NCBI GenBank assembly: GCA_963663145.1
Contig: OY760134.1
Location: 2,728,001 to 2,792,000, forward strand
Direction of reading: 5' to 3'
DNA from: Azotimanducus sp963663145
GTDB taxonomy: Bacteria > Pseudomonadota > Gammaproteobacteria > Pseudomonadales > Azotimanducaceae
DNA length: 64,000 nucleotides
Positions within the stretch are counted from its first letter, which is position 1. Every line of letters starts with the position of its first letter. This document shows positions 8,502 through 17,726 of this stretch, piece after piece. The notes under the pieces were generated by a model, which searched no databases, had not been told where the DNA came from, and worked only from the letters and a program-made list of their open reading frames with translations. The position numbers and the translations under genes were made by a program.

Positions 8502-9308
8502 TCAAGGATAAATCTTCACCTGAAAGGGTCTGGGCGGCGAGGCGGGAGATAGATATCGCATTTGCGCCGCCATGGACCTCAGCCGTTCGGCGCGGTTCTC
8601 AGGGCTTGGATGGGTGCTTAAAAATTCGGGTGGTCTCGCGCCGCCCTGCCGTTCCATCTTCTGCCAGAGGGTGGCGGCGGCATCCGGGTCGTAGCCAGCT
8701 AAGGTGGCTAGTTCCATGCCTAAATGGTCGGCTTCGGACTCGGCCGAACGACCGTTTGGAAGGCTGATCGCAAGGGCGGCGGCCATGTTTAAGAGATGCG
8801 CCATGTATTCTTCTTCGCTTGCCGCCGCAATCGTGGCGACCACCAGTCCTTGGGCGATCGCCATCGACATGCCCTCGGCCGTGTGATTGGCGATCGCGTG
8901 CGACATTTCGTGACCCATCACCTGCGCGAGTTCGTCGTCAGTCAGGTCGAGCTTGTAGACGAGGCCGCTGTACATGGCCATGCGTCCACCCGCCATGCAC
9001 CAAGCATTGACTTCATTCGGCGCATCGATCAGTGCGACGCTCCATTCCCAGCCCGCAGTGTGTGGATAGTGGCGCGCGGCGATGGCTACCAGTCTGCCGA
9101 CGATCAGTTCGACGCGATCAGAAAGTACGCGGTCCTCAAGCAACTTGCGTTCAGTGGCGAGGTCTGCGACCTCACTTAAGTAGGCGGAGCGAGACATCTC
9201 AACGGCCCACTCCGGAGAAATGAGCATGAACTGCGAGCGGCCGGTCGGGCTCGTGGCGCAGGCCGACAAGACCACTGCTGTAAGGAGAATGATGAGAATT
9301 CCGCGCAT
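8502..9308 (-). CDS. M48-family metallopeptidase, lipoprotein
   Basis: About 268 residues. The start was set at ATG 9308 (MRGILIILLTAVVLSAC), which gives a short lipoprotein signal with the lipobox LSAC; a longer frame adds five residues. The zinc-binding helix is VMGHEMSHAIANH (HExxH), with a downstream glutamate in GRSAESEADHLGMELATLAGYDP as third ligand. This is the BepA/LoiP type of periplasmic M48 peptidase, involved in outer-membrane protein quality control in characterised cases. The length fits a single peptidase domain without TPR repeats. Lipid anchoring to the periplasmic face of a membrane is inferred. Confidence 0.93.
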   Translation of the reverse strand: MRGILIILLTAVVLSACATSPTGRSQFMLISPEWAVEMSRSAYLSEVADLATERKLLEDRVLSDRVELIVGRLVAIAARHYPHTAGWEWSVALIDAPNEVNAWCMAGGRMAMYSGLVYKLDLTDDELAQVMGHEMSHAIANHTAEGMSMAIAQGLVVATIAAASEEEYMAHLLNMAAALAISLPNGRSAESEADHLGMELATLAGYDPDAAATLWQKMERQGGARPPEFLSTHPSPENRAERLRSMAAQMRYLSPASPPRPFQVKIYP

Positions 9309-9351
9309 AACACACTTCTCCAAGCAGATGATGAAAGGATGATACCACCCG

Positions 9352-9374
9352 AAAAAATCTCCGCTAAGGCGGAG
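9352..9374 (-). terminator. Intrinsic terminator after the YyaL-type gene
   Basis: Perfect 6-bp stem CTCCGC/GCGGAG (9359-9364 and 9369-9374) with a four-base loop, followed on the minus strand by a run of T (AAAAAA at 9352-9357 on the plus strand). It lies just downstream of the minus-strand gene ending at 9382. Confidence 0.75.
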
Positions 9375-9381
9375 TTTTGGC

Positions 9382-11472
9382 TTATGCGGACAGGGTGGAT
9401 TTGAGGGTGCTTAATTCTCGAATCGGTGCGGAGCAGGTGAAGTTTGAACACAGGTAGGCGAGCGGGCCTTTTTGTTCTTCTTGCGGCAGCCAGTCGGGCC
9501 CGGTGCTCGCCCAGGGGATGAGAAACGTCTGCCTGCGTGGTGTGTAGCCTTGCTGGCAGGCGGTTCGCCATTCGACGAGCGTCTCTTCATCGCCGCGCAA
9601 GATGCAGGTCTCGAGGCCCAGCGCATAGGCGTGCAGCGCAGAGAGCAACGAAGCATGCGCGGAGGGCATGCGCTGCATGTCCTGGCTCGCCCAGCGCAGT
9701 ATCTCCTCCGCGGCCTCGCGGTAACGCGTTTCGTGCGTGAGTTCCGAGAGCTTCAAGAGCGCGAGGCAGAGCACCCCGTTGCCAGCCGGCACCGATTCAT
9801 CAGTGGCCGGTTTCGGCGTGTGAATCAAAGGCTCATGTTCCGTCGAAATAAAGAAATAGCCTCCTTCCCCGGAATCCTCGAACTCCGCAAGCACCCGGTC
9901 CACCAAGTTGCGCACGAATTCCAATCGCGCGTCGCTCCATCTGTGTTCGAGCAGACTCAAGACCGCATCGGCCAGATTGGCGTAGTCGTCCAGATAACCC
10001 AAGAACCTCGCGCGCCCGGACGCATGGGTCGCATAGAGCCTGCCGGTTGTCGGGTCGATCATCTGCGTGCGAATGAACTCGGTCGCCTTCTCGGCGGCAT
10101 CCAAGTAGTCCTCGCGATCAAGGGCGGCACCGGCGCGCACCATGCCCTTGATGGCGAGCCCGTTCCAGGAAGCAAGAATCTTGTCATCGCGCCCCGGCTT
10201 GATGCGTTTCTCACGCTCCGCAAAGAGTTTGGCCTTCGCCGAGGCCAGCAAGTCGTTCGCCTCGGCGGGTTCCATCCCCAATCGAAACACCACGGACTTC
10301 CACGAATCGTATCTGTGCGGATTCCACGCCCGCCCCTCGAAGTTGGGCTGTTTGTCGATGCCGTAGAGGGTAGCGAACACGAGGAACTCCTCGTCGCTCA
10401 AGAGCTTGCGCAGGGCATTGCGGCGCCAAAGATAAAAGCGTCCCTCTTCGCCTTCAGAGTCGGCATCGAAGGAAGAATAGAAGCCGCCGCCATCGGACTG
10501 CATTTCGCGCATCATCCAATCCGCCGCCTCTTTGATCGACTCCCGGAACAAGCGGTCCGGGTCGATGGCGTAGGCATCGGCAAGCAGCGACAACAAAGCG
10601 CCGTTGTCGTAGAGCATCTTCTCGAAGTGCGGAATCATCCATTCCTGATCCACCGAATATCGGCAGAAACCACCACCGAGATGATCGCGTATGCCTCCGC
10701 GACAGATCTTGGTCAATGTCGTCAGGGTCATGTCGAGCGCCATTTGCCGAGTGCTTTCCTTGGGGTCCGCAAAGTTCCAGTAGCGCAGCAGCAGGTCAAG
10801 ACTGGTCGGCATGGGAAACTTGGGCGCGCTGCCAAATCCCCCATATTGCTCATCGTAGGATTGACGCAGTTCCTTGAAGGCCTTGGCGAACACCCTGAGA
10901 TCGGCAATGTCCTCGCCGGGTTCCTGCTGTTCATCGGCGGGTTTGCTGAGCGTGCCCTTGAGGAGCGCGACCAACCGCTCGCCCTGTTCGCCGATTTCGC
11001 TGCGTTGCCCGGCGTAGGCTTCTTTAATGCGCAGCAACAGATCCACAAAGCTCGGGCGTTGATACATGGCCCGTTTCGGAAAATAGGTGCCGCTGAAGAA
11101 GGGGATGTGCGTTTCTGGGTCCAAGAAAATGGTCAGCGGCCAACCGCCCGAACTTCTCGTGAGCATGTAGTGGGCGAGCTGATAGACCTTGTCGAGGTCG
11201 GGCCGCTCTTCGCGATCCACTTTGATCGACACGAAGTGTTCATTCATAACTTCGGCGGTGGCATCGTCTTCAAACGACTCATGCGCCATGACGTGGCACC
11301 AATGGCAGGACGAATAGCCGACCGACAAGAGAATCGGCTTGCCGGTCGAGCGGGCGAGTTCCAGTGCCTGCGCATCCCAAGGCTGCCAATGCACGGGATT
11401 CTCCGCATGCTGCAGGAGATAGGGACTCGTCTCATCCACGAGTCGATTTGAGGCAGGCTCATGAGTTTCCAT
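9382..11472 (-). CDS. YyaL/SPATA20-type thioredoxin-domain protein (DUF255)
   Basis: About 696 residues from ATG 11472 (METHEPASNRLVDETSPYL); the upstream extension to 11541 is unlikely because it runs deeper into glcF. The N-terminal thioredoxin-like domain has the family hallmark NPVHWQPW and the cysteine motif YSSCHWCHVMAHESF, followed by VKVDREERPDLDKVYQ-type sequence. The rest is an alpha/alpha-barrel resembling N-acylglucosamine 2-epimerase folds (GIRDHLGGGFCRYSVDQEW, HFEKMLYDNGALL). It overlaps glcF by 14 bases in the same direction. The biochemical role of the family is not established. Confidence 0.93.
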   Translation of the reverse strand: METHEPASNRLVDETSPYLLQHAENPVHWQPWDAQALELARSTGKPILLSVGYSSCHWCHVMAHESFEDDATAEVMNEHFVSIKVDREERPDLDKVYQLAHYMLTRSSGGWPLTIFLDPETHIPFFSGTYFPKRAMYQRPSFVDLLLRIKEAYAGQRSEIGEQGERLVALLKGTLSKPADEQQEPGEDIADLRVFAKAFKELRQSYDEQYGGFGSAPKFPMPTSLDLLLRYWNFADPKESTRQMALDMTLTTLTKICRGGIRDHLGGGFCRYSVDQEWMIPHFEKMLYDNGALLSLLADAYAIDPDRLFRESIKEAADWMMREMQSDGGGFYSSFDADSEGEEGRFYLWRRNALRKLLSDEEFLVFATLYGIDKQPNFEGRAWNPHRYDSWKSVVFRLGMEPAEANDLLASAKAKLFAEREKRIKPGRDDKILASWNGLAIKGMVRAGAALDREDYLDAAEKATEFIRTQMIDPTTGRLYATHASGRARFLGYLDDYANLADAVLSLLEHRWSDARLEFVRNLVDRVLAEFEDSGEGGYFFISTEHEPLIHTPKPATDESVPAGNGVLCLALLKLSELTHETRYREAAEEILRWASQDMQRMPSAHASLLSALHAYALGLETCILRGDEETLVEWRTACQQGYTPRRQTFLIPWASTGPDWLPQEEQKGPLAYLCSNFTCSAPIRELSTLKSTLSA

Positions 11473-12667
11473 ATTCGACCAATTCCAACCAATGGTGGAC
11501 GGGCACACTTGCCTTTTGTCGCAAGAACATCTGGCAACCAATATTGGCCGTGGCGATGATCTCCGGTGCGCCCGCTTGCAGGCAGTCTAACTTTCTTTCG
11601 CGCAGCGCTTCGGCCATCTCGGGTTCGAACATCGAATAAGTCCCTGCGGAGCCGCAACACTGATTGGTCTCGTCCACGGGTGTCAGCCGGTATCCGACCT
11701 TCTCAAGCAGCTGCGCGACACCCTCTCCGAGCCGCATGCCGGAGGCAAGCGTACAAGGCGCATGCCAAGCGAGCTTCATGGCAGGGCGAGAAGCCTTGAG
11801 ATCGATTCCGCACTGCGGATCGAGCAGAAACTCGGAAGCATCCAGAACGAGGCTGGCCACGCGGCTGGCCTCTTCGTTTGGCACCAGTCGGGCGTAATCC
11901 TTCAGCGTCACCCCACAGCCGCTGGCCGAAGAGAGGATTGCCGAAGCTTGTCCGAGTTCGGGTGCAAGCGATCTGAGCGCCCGGCGCATGGTCTTCTTGG
12001 CGCGCTTCTCCGCGCCAAGGTGCAGGGGAAGGGCACCGCAGCAGGATTCGTTGCGAATTCTCACTACCTGATAACCGCCCGCCTCGAGAAGCCTGCGCAA
12101 GGAGGCGTTGACCTGCGGAGTCACCGCCTGCTGTACGCAGCCTTCGAGCAGAACGACGCGCTCGCCCGCCTGTGTGGTCGATTGCGAAGGCGTGTCATCC
12201 GCCTTGCCAAGGTGCATGGACGAAAGCATGGAGCGCAAGCGTTTTGGAACCAGCCATCGAAACCGAACCCCCAACCGGAACGCAAAAGCAAACCAACCTG
12301 GTCGGCTCGTGACACTTATCAATAGCCAACGCAAGAGGCGCTGAAAGACTGGGCGCCCCTTGAGTTGCGGCCGTGCGGCCTCGATGAGTTCGCCGTATTC
12401 AACCCCGGAAGGACAGGCGGTTTCGCAGGCTCGGCAGGTCAGACAGCGGTCAAGATGTGCTCTCACCACCTCGTTGCTCTTTCCCTCTTCAAACAGTGAC
12501 TTGACCAAGTAGATTCGTCCGCGCGGCGCATCAAGTTCGTTGCCGGTGAGCCGGTAGGTGGGGCAGACGGCATTGCACATGCCGCAGTGAACGCAGCGAC
12601 GAATGATGTCCTCGGCCGTGCCTCCGGCCTCGGTGCCAACGAATCGCTCGGCGAGGTCAAGTTTCAC
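11459..12667 (-). CDS. glcF: Glycolate oxidase iron-sulfur subunit
   Basis: Predicted 402 residues. Two ferredoxin-type 4Fe-4S motifs are visible, RCVHCGMCNAVCPTYR and RCLTCRACETACPSGVEYG, followed by two cysteine-rich CCG domains (ESCCGALPLHLG and NQCCGSAGTYSMF). This matches GlcF, which passes electrons from the flavin subunits to the quinone pool. It overlaps glcE by four bases, so glcD-glcE-glcF read as one operon on the minus strand. The YyaL-type gene follows with a short overlap. Confidence 0.96.
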   Translation of the reverse strand: MKLDLAERFVGTEAGGTAEDIIRRCVHCGMCNAVCPTYRLTGNELDAPRGRIYLVKSLFEEGKSNEVVRAHLDRCLTCRACETACPSGVEYGELIEAARPQLKGRPVFQRLLRWLLISVTSRPGWFAFAFRLGVRFRWLVPKRLRSMLSSMHLGKADDTPSQSTTQAGERVVLLEGCVQQAVTPQVNASLRRLLEAGGYQVVRIRNESCCGALPLHLGAEKRAKKTMRRALRSLAPELGQASAILSSASGCGVTLKDYARLVPNEEASRVASLVLDASEFLLDPQCGIDLKASRPAMKLAWHAPCTLASGMRLGEGVAQLLEKVGYRLTPVDETNQCCGSAGTYSMFEPEMAEALRERKLDCLQAGAPEIIATANIGCQMFLRQKASVPVHHWLELVEYGNS

Positions 12668-13692
12668 GAGAACACGTCCTTGGGATCAAAGGCTTCGCGG
12701 AGGCGCGTCTGCAGCCCGTCTAAGCTTGGTTCGCCAGTGGTGAGCCAATCCTCACGGCGGGCGGGCCAAGGCAGGATCGTCCCTCCCGCCTGCGCGACCA
12801 TTTCCCGCCAGCGAGATTGAGGGACTTCGGTCTTCAGCCAACGCAAGGCACCGCCCCAGTCGATCAGCCAGTCTCCGGGAATATCGAGAGGCGGGGTCGC
12901 GGGCGGCAGCGACAACCTGTAGATCGACGTCTGGTCTCGCTCGAAGAAGGCGTGACTGGTATCGGTAAGCGATGACCAGAATAGGTCTTCATTGCTCAAG
13001 TGCGTCGCCCCGACGCGCCGCTGCGCGGCGTTGACGGCGGTTTCGAACCCGGACAGGCGCAAGCGAAGAAGGCCCTCGTAGTAGGCCGCCCCTGAAAGCG
13101 GCAGCGGGATTGCCGCGAACTCGCAGAGGCGCTTGATCGCCGCTTCAATGTCGCATTCGATCCCGAGGGTGATCTGCGCCTGATGCCGAGGCAGCACCCG
13201 CATGCTCACCGAAAGGATGATGCCGAGCGTCCCCCAGCTTCCGGCATAGAGGCGCGAGACATCGTATCCGGCGACGTTCTTGATCACTTGTCCGCCGAAA
13301 CGCAAGCGTTGACCTCGCCCATTCATCACTTCCATGCCGAGGACGAAGTCTCTCACCGCACCGCGAAACGGCCTCGCTGAACCGCAAAGCCCGCAAGCGA
13401 TCGCCCCTCCCAGTGTCGCGGCCTGTCGATTGAAGGCTTCGAAACCGACCATCTGCTCGCCTTCCCGCAGGACATGTTCGATCTCGCTGAAGGCTGTTCC
13501 CGCACCGGCGGTGATCACCAGTTCCGTGGGTTCATACCCAGAAATCCCGCTGAACTCCAAACTAGACACGCCTTGCTCCAAATCCGACGCATCGAACTGC
13601 GCTTTCGAGTTGCGGCCAACCGGAACGCACTTGATGCCCTTTTCACCGGCGTACACGACGCGCTCGCTGAGCGCCTTCTCGGCCTCCGTCAC
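12664..13692 (-). CDS. glcE: Glycolate oxidase FAD-binding subunit
   Basis: Predicted 342 residues with a PCMH-type FAD-binding domain: LVITAGAGTAFSEIEHVL, TLGGAIACGLCGSARPFRG and GGQVIKNVAGYDVSRLYAGS. This is the characteristic GlcE pattern, a shorter paralogue of GlcD. GlcD, GlcE and GlcF together oxidise glycolate to glyoxylate at the inner membrane. Four-base overlaps occur with both neighbours, indicating translational coupling. Confidence 0.95.
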   Translation of the reverse strand: MTEAEKALSERVVYAGEKGIKCVPVGRNSKAQFDASDLEQGVSSLEFSGISGYEPTELVITAGAGTAFSEIEHVLREGEQMVGFEAFNRQAATLGGAIACGLCGSARPFRGAVRDFVLGMEVMNGRGQRLRFGGQVIKNVAGYDVSRLYAGSWGTLGIILSVSMRVLPRHQAQITLGIECDIEAAIKRLCEFAAIPLPLSGAAYYEGLLRLRLSGFETAVNAAQRRVGATHLSNEDLFWSSLTDTSHAFFERDQTSIYRLSLPPATPPLDIPGDWLIDWGGALRWLKTEVPQSRWREMVAQAGGTILPWPARREDWLTTGEPSLDGLQTRLREAFDPKDVFS

Positions 13693-15143
13693 AATCGTTC
13701 CAATTCCGGGTGTGGCAAATGACCGCCATGCACATGCATGCCGCCAAGCTCGGCGCAGCGCGCAAGGGTGGGCACAGCCTTGCCCGGATTCATCAGACTA
13801 TCGGCATCAAAGGCTTGCTTGAGCGCGTGAAACTGTGCCAGCTCATCGGATGAGAACTGCACGCACATCTGATCGAGTTTTTCGATACCCACCCCGTGTT
13901 CGCCGGTCACGGTTCCGCCGGCGCGAACGCAGGCTTTGAGGATTTCGCCGCCCAAGGCTTCGGCCTTCTCCAGTTCTCCGGGGTTTGCCGCGTCGTAGAG
14001 GATCAATGGATGCAGGTTTCCATCCCCGGCGTGAAAGACGTTGGCGACCTGAAGACCAAAGTCCCTTGCCAGCGATTGAATCTCGGCCAGGACTTTCTGG
14101 AGCTTGCGTCGCGGAATGGTGCCATCCATACAGTAATAGTCGGGAGCGAGCCTGCCCATGGCCGGGAACGCGGCCTTGCGTCCGCGCCAGAGACGTTCCA
14201 TCGCCTCGGGATCACTGGCTGAAAGCAATCGTGTCGCCCCTTCGGCGCCGAGCATTCGGGTCAGTTCGCCCTGCAAATGCCGCACCTCTTCGAGAGAACC
14301 ATCGATCTCCACCAACAATATGGCTTCGACATCGAGCGGATAGCCCGCATGCGCATAGTCTTCGGCGGCGTGGATGGCCAGCTTGTCCATCATTTCCAGC
14401 CCCGCTGGGATGATCCCACCAGCGACTATGGCGCTGACCGCCCGCGCGGCGGCAGCGACTTCCGAAAACCCGGCAAGCATGACGCACTTGTGTTCGGGAA
14501 TCGGCAACAGGCGAAGCTCGGCTTCAATGATGACGGCCAGCATACCCTCGGAGCCGTTTAACAGCGCCAGCAGGTCGTAGCCGGGGGAATCGAGTCGCGC
14601 GCCACCGAATTCGAGTCGCTCTCCATCGATGGTCAGCACATGAAGTCCAGTCACGTTGTGCACCGTCAGACCATACTTGAGGCAGTGCACACCGCCTGAA
14701 TTCTCGGCGACGTTACCACCGATACTACAGGCAAGCTGCGAGGAAGGGTCAGGTGCGTAGTAGAGCCCATGCTCGCTCGCGGCCTCCGATACGGCCAGGT
14801 TGGTGACCCCGGGTTCAACCCGAGCGGTGCGGTTGTCGGGATCGATCGAAAGTATTCGCGACATTCGCGAAGTGCTCAGAAGTAGACCCTCCTTGATGGG
14901 CCGCGCACCGCCCGAGAGGCCGGTGCCAGCCCCGCGCGCGACGATTGGCACCTGGTGCTTTCGGCACACCGAGAGGATTGCCAGCACCTCGGATGCGCAG
15001 CGAGGCAAGGCCACCACCCCCGGCATTTCACGCTTGGCGGTCAGGCCGTCAGTCTCGAACGGTTTCATGGCCTCGGGCCGCGTAACGAGCACCTCCTCGG
15101 GGAGTTTGTTGGCGAGCTCGGCAAGAAACGCCTTGGTGGGCAC
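13689..15143 (-). CDS. glcD: Glycolate oxidase catalytic FAD subunit
   Basis: Predicted 484 residues. The FAD-linked oxidase domain has VPIVARGAGTGLSGGARP, GNVAENSGGVHCLKYGLT and the C-terminal FAD-oxidase signature NVFHAGDGNLHPLILYD and GTVTGEHGVGIEKL. It heads the glcDEF operon and is divergent from rdgB with a 118-base spacer. The upstream region contains no obvious GlcC-type regulator gene. Glyoxylate made here could be transaminated to glycine and used by the Gcv system in the same window. Confidence 0.96.
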   Translation of the reverse strand: MPTKAFLAELANKLPEEVLVTRPEAMKPFETDGLTAKREMPGVVALPRCASEVLAILSVCRKHQVPIVARGAGTGLSGGARPIKEGLLLSTSRMSRILSIDPDNRTARVEPGVTNLAVSEAASEHGLYYAPDPSSQLACSIGGNVAENSGGVHCLKYGLTVHNVTGLHVLTIDGERLEFGGARLDSPGYDLLALLNGSEGMLAVIIEAELRLLPIPEHKCVMLAGFSEVAAAARAVSAIVAGGIIPAGLEMMDKLAIHAAEDYAHAGYPLDVEAILLVEIDGSLEEVRHLQGELTRMLGAEGATRLLSASDPEAMERLWRGRKAAFPAMGRLAPDYYCMDGTIPRRKLQKVLAEIQSLARDFGLQVANVFHAGDGNLHPLILYDAANPGELEKAEALGGEILKACVRAGGTVTGEHGVGIEKLDQMCVQFSSDELAQFHALKQAFDADSLMNPGKAVPTLARCAELGGMHVHGGHLPHPELERL

Positions 15144-15261
15144 GAATTTTCCAGATGACGGTCAAGCGGAGAATCTTAGCGGCTTTCGCAGCGAAACTCC
15201 CCCCTTGACTACATTCATATTAGACTTGCGCATTGATCGATTTCGCCCCTCCCCGGTGCCC

Positions 15262-15882
15262 ATGGAGATCCTGTTCGCCAGTGCCAACGCACACAAGCTG
15301 CAAGAATTGCGTGCGGTTTTTGCCGCGACTCCGGTATCGATACTGGCGGCCAAGCAGGAAGATCTGCAAGCGGTGGAGGAATCGGCGCCGAGCTTTGTCG
15401 AGAACGCGCTCATCAAGGCGCGCGCCTTGAGCGAGAAAAGTGGTGGTGCGACCTTGGCGGACGATTCCGGGCTGGTGGTGCCCTGTCTTGACGGGGCGCC
15501 GGGCATCTATTCGTCCCGCTACTGTGGAGCAAGCGCCACCGATGCCGAGAACAACGCCAAGCTGGTGCGCGAACTTGAGCGCCAGGGGTTCACGGCCGAA
15601 GAGGTGCGCGAACATCCCGAGAAGGCCCCGGAAGCCTTCTTCTATTGCATCCTTGTGTATCTCGAGGCGCCGCGCTATCCGACCCCGCTGATGTGCGAGG
15701 GTCTGTGGCGGGGTCGTATCCTGCTTGAGCCTCGAGGTGATTCGGGCTTCGGCTATGACCCGCACTTCTTGCCGGAAGGCGCCGTGCGTAGCGCCGCCGA
15801 ACTCTGCACCGAAGAAAAGAACGCGCAAAGCCATCGCGGACAGGCTTCAAGGGCCATGCGCAAGCTACTCGTTGAAGGCTAG
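15262..15882 (+). CDS. rdgB: dITP/XTP pyrophosphatase (RdgB/HAM1 family)
   Basis: 206 residues from ATG 15262; the open frame extends much further upstream antisense to glcD, and that part is non-coding. An in-frame GTG lies six bases earlier. Family motifs are ILFASANAHKLQELRAVF at the N terminus, LADDSGLVVPCLDGAPGIYS for substrate and metal binding, GDSGFGYDPHFLPEG, and SHRGQASRAMRKL at the C terminus. The enzyme hydrolyses non-canonical purine triphosphates to monophosphates, keeping the nucleotide pool clean. hemW follows within 20 bases, as in many proteobacteria. Confidence 0.95.
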   Translation: MEILFASANAHKLQELRAVFAATPVSILAAKQEDLQAVEESAPSFVENALIKARALSEKSGGATLADDSGLVVPCLDGAPGIYSSRYCGASATDAENNAKLVRELERQGFTAEEVREHPEKAPEAFFYCILVYLEAPRYPTPLMCEGLWRGRILLEPRGDSGFGYDPHFLPEGAVRSAAELCTEEKNAQSHRGQASRAMRKLLVEG

Positions 15883-15901
15883 CCTGAACCCGAGGGTGAG
15901 C

Positions 15902-17026
15902 GTGATCGAGTCGGGTTCCCTTGTGCCGCTCTCCCTGTATCTGCACTACCCCTGGTGTGTGGCCAAGTGCCCCTACTGCGACTTCAACTCCCACGAGGCC
16001 AAGGAAAGCGATGATCGCGATGCGTATCTTGCGCGGCTGACGGAAGACCTTCGCGCAAGCGCGAGCCTTGGCGGGGGCCGAAAACTCGAAAGTGTCTACC
16101 TTGGCGGCGGCACACCGAGTCTCATGCAGGTCTCGGAAGTCGCCGCGTTGTTGGAAGAAATCGACCGGCAATTCGGGCTTCCCGCAGAGATCACGCTTGA
16201 AACCAACCCAGGCACCTTCGAGGCGGAGAAATTCAGGGGGTTTCGCTCGGCCGGCGTGACGCGCTTATCAATCGGCGTACAGTCCTTCCAAGATGACAAG
16301 CTTGGTGCATTGGGCCGCATTCATGATACTAACGAGGCGTTGCGCGCCGCGACCAATGCCGTTCAAATCTTCAATCACGTAAATCTTGATCTCATGTACG
16401 GTCTTCCCGGTCAATCCATTGAGGATGCCCTCTCGGACCTTGAGCGTGCGATTGGCACCGGCGCGGGCCACATCTCTTGGTATCAACTGACTATAGAGCC
16501 GCGCACCGTCTTTCATCGCCGGCGTCCGATTTTGCCGAAGGAATCCGAGACTCTCTCCATGGAATCAGCGGGCCTTGAAGCACTTGAACGGGCGCGCCTT
16601 GAACGCTACGAGATTTCCGCCTTCGCGCGCAGGGGCGAAGCCTGTCGGCACAATCTCAACTACTGGCAATTCGGCGATTATCTAGGCGTGGGGGCCGGCG
16701 CCCATGGCAAGCTCACGACTCCCGATGGCCCCCTGCGCACCCAATTCGCGAGACAACCCCGCCTCTACCTAGCAGGGAACGGGGACAGGCACCGCGTCTC
16801 GCCGATTGCCGAGGAAAGTCTGCCGGTGGAATTCATGATGAATGCGCTGCGACTGATTCAGGGCGTCGAGGCATCGCTCTTCGAGATGCACACAGGTCTT
16901 GAAGACTCGCGAATCGCAGAGAAGCTCACACACCTCCGAGACCTGGGACTCATGCGAGAAGCGCACCTTGGACTCACGAAACGCGGGCTGACCCTACTTG
17001 ATTCGGTCGTTGCCGAGTTTCTCTGA
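15902..17026 (+). CDS. hemW: Radical SAM heme chaperone HemW
   Basis: About 374 residues from GTG 15902, which has GAGG six bases upstream; in-frame GTG codons at 15896 and 15923 are alternatives. The radical SAM cluster motif is HYPWCVAKCPYCDFN (CxxxCxxC with the HemW-type spacing), followed by SVYLGGGTPSLM and RLSIGVQSFQD. HemW binds heme and delivers it to respiratory enzymes; older annotation calls it coproporphyrinogen III oxidase-like. The stop directly abuts the stop of the convergent trmB gene, with no spacer. Confidence 0.95.
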   Translation: MIESGSLVPLSLYLHYPWCVAKCPYCDFNSHEAKESDDRDAYLARLTEDLRASASLGGGRKLESVYLGGGTPSLMQVSEVAALLEEIDRQFGLPAEITLETNPGTFEAEKFRGFRSAGVTRLSIGVQSFQDDKLGALGRIHDTNEALRAATNAVQIFNHVNLDLMYGLPGQSIEDALSDLERAIGTGAGHISWYQLTIEPRTVFHRRRPILPKESETLSMESAGLEALERARLERYEISAFARRGEACRHNLNYWQFGDYLGVGAGAHGKLTTPDGPLRTQFARQPRLYLAGNGDRHRVSPIAEESLPVEFMMNALRLIQGVEASLFEMHTGLEDSRIAEKLTHLRDLGLMREAHLGLTKRGLTLLDSVVAEFL

Positions 17027-17695
17027 TCAACGCAGGAAGGCGAGGTCAAATATCTCGTTGCCGAGTGTCTCACCGCGACGTTCAAAGCGCGTGCGCGGGC
17101 GAAGTCCGGAATCCGCAGCGAAGTTGCCGGCACCAGATCGGTTGGTCAGCGCCGGCTCCGCATCGCAAGTTTCGAGCATCGCTCGCGCATAGTGCACATC
17201 ATCGGTCGCTAGGCGCAATTCACCCCCATCGCAAAGCTTTAAGGCCATGAGGGATACAAATTGCCGATTCACAAGGCGACGCTTGTGATGCCGCTTCTTG
17301 GGCCAAGGGTCGGGAAAGTAGATATGAATTCTCTCAAGGCACCACCCCTTGAAAACGATTTCCATGGCGGCGCGCGCATCGCACTCCATGAGCCTAAGGT
17401 TTGCGAGCGACCTGGCGTGGATTTCCTGCAACGCATTGCCGATGCCGGGCTGGTACACCTCCATGCCCACACAGTTCATCTGCGGGTGCGTCGCCGCGAA
17501 TTCCACAAGCGCGGCGCCTGTCCCGAAGCCGATCTCAAGCATGAGCGGCGCTTCCCTGCCGAAATGCGCCATTTGGTCAAGAGGCGCATCGGGAGGCAGG
17601 GTGAAGATTGGCCCGATATCCTTGATCGCCCGCGCCTGTGCACGCGACAATCGACCACGACGGCGGATATGAAGTTTGTGCTCATGCCCAACCAT
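17027..17695 (-). CDS. trmB: tRNA (guanine-N7)-methyltransferase
   Basis: Predicted 222 residues. The SAM-binding loop is LMLEIGFGTGAALVEFA and the tRNA-binding signature is IHIYFPDPWPKKRHHKRRLV, followed by RLATDDVHYA. The enzyme methylates G46 in the variable loop of tRNAs. It lies 31 bases downstream of rpoH on the same strand and may be read from that transcript. The gene is convergent with hemW. Confidence 0.96.
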   Translation of the reverse strand: MVGHEHKLHIRRRGRLSRAQARAIKDIGPIFTLPPDAPLDQMAHFGREAPLMLEIGFGTGAALVEFAATHPQMNCVGMEVYQPGIGNALQEIHARSLANLRLMECDARAAMEIVFKGWCLERIHIYFPDPWPKKRHHKRRLVNRQFVSLMALKLCDGGELRLATDDVHYARAMLETCDAEPALTNRSGAGNFAADSGLRPRTRFERRGETLGNEIFDLAFLR

Positions 17696-17726
17696 GAGCG
17701 GAGTTTTTTCTGCTTCGCTACACCCG

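Noticed and set aside
9472..11451. Plus-strand frame of 659 codons
   Set aside because: Fully antisense to the YyaL-type gene, which has clear motifs; the antisense translation shows none.
17027..17029. Possible read-through or fusion of hemW and trmB
   Set aside because: The genes are on opposite strands; their stop codons simply abut.
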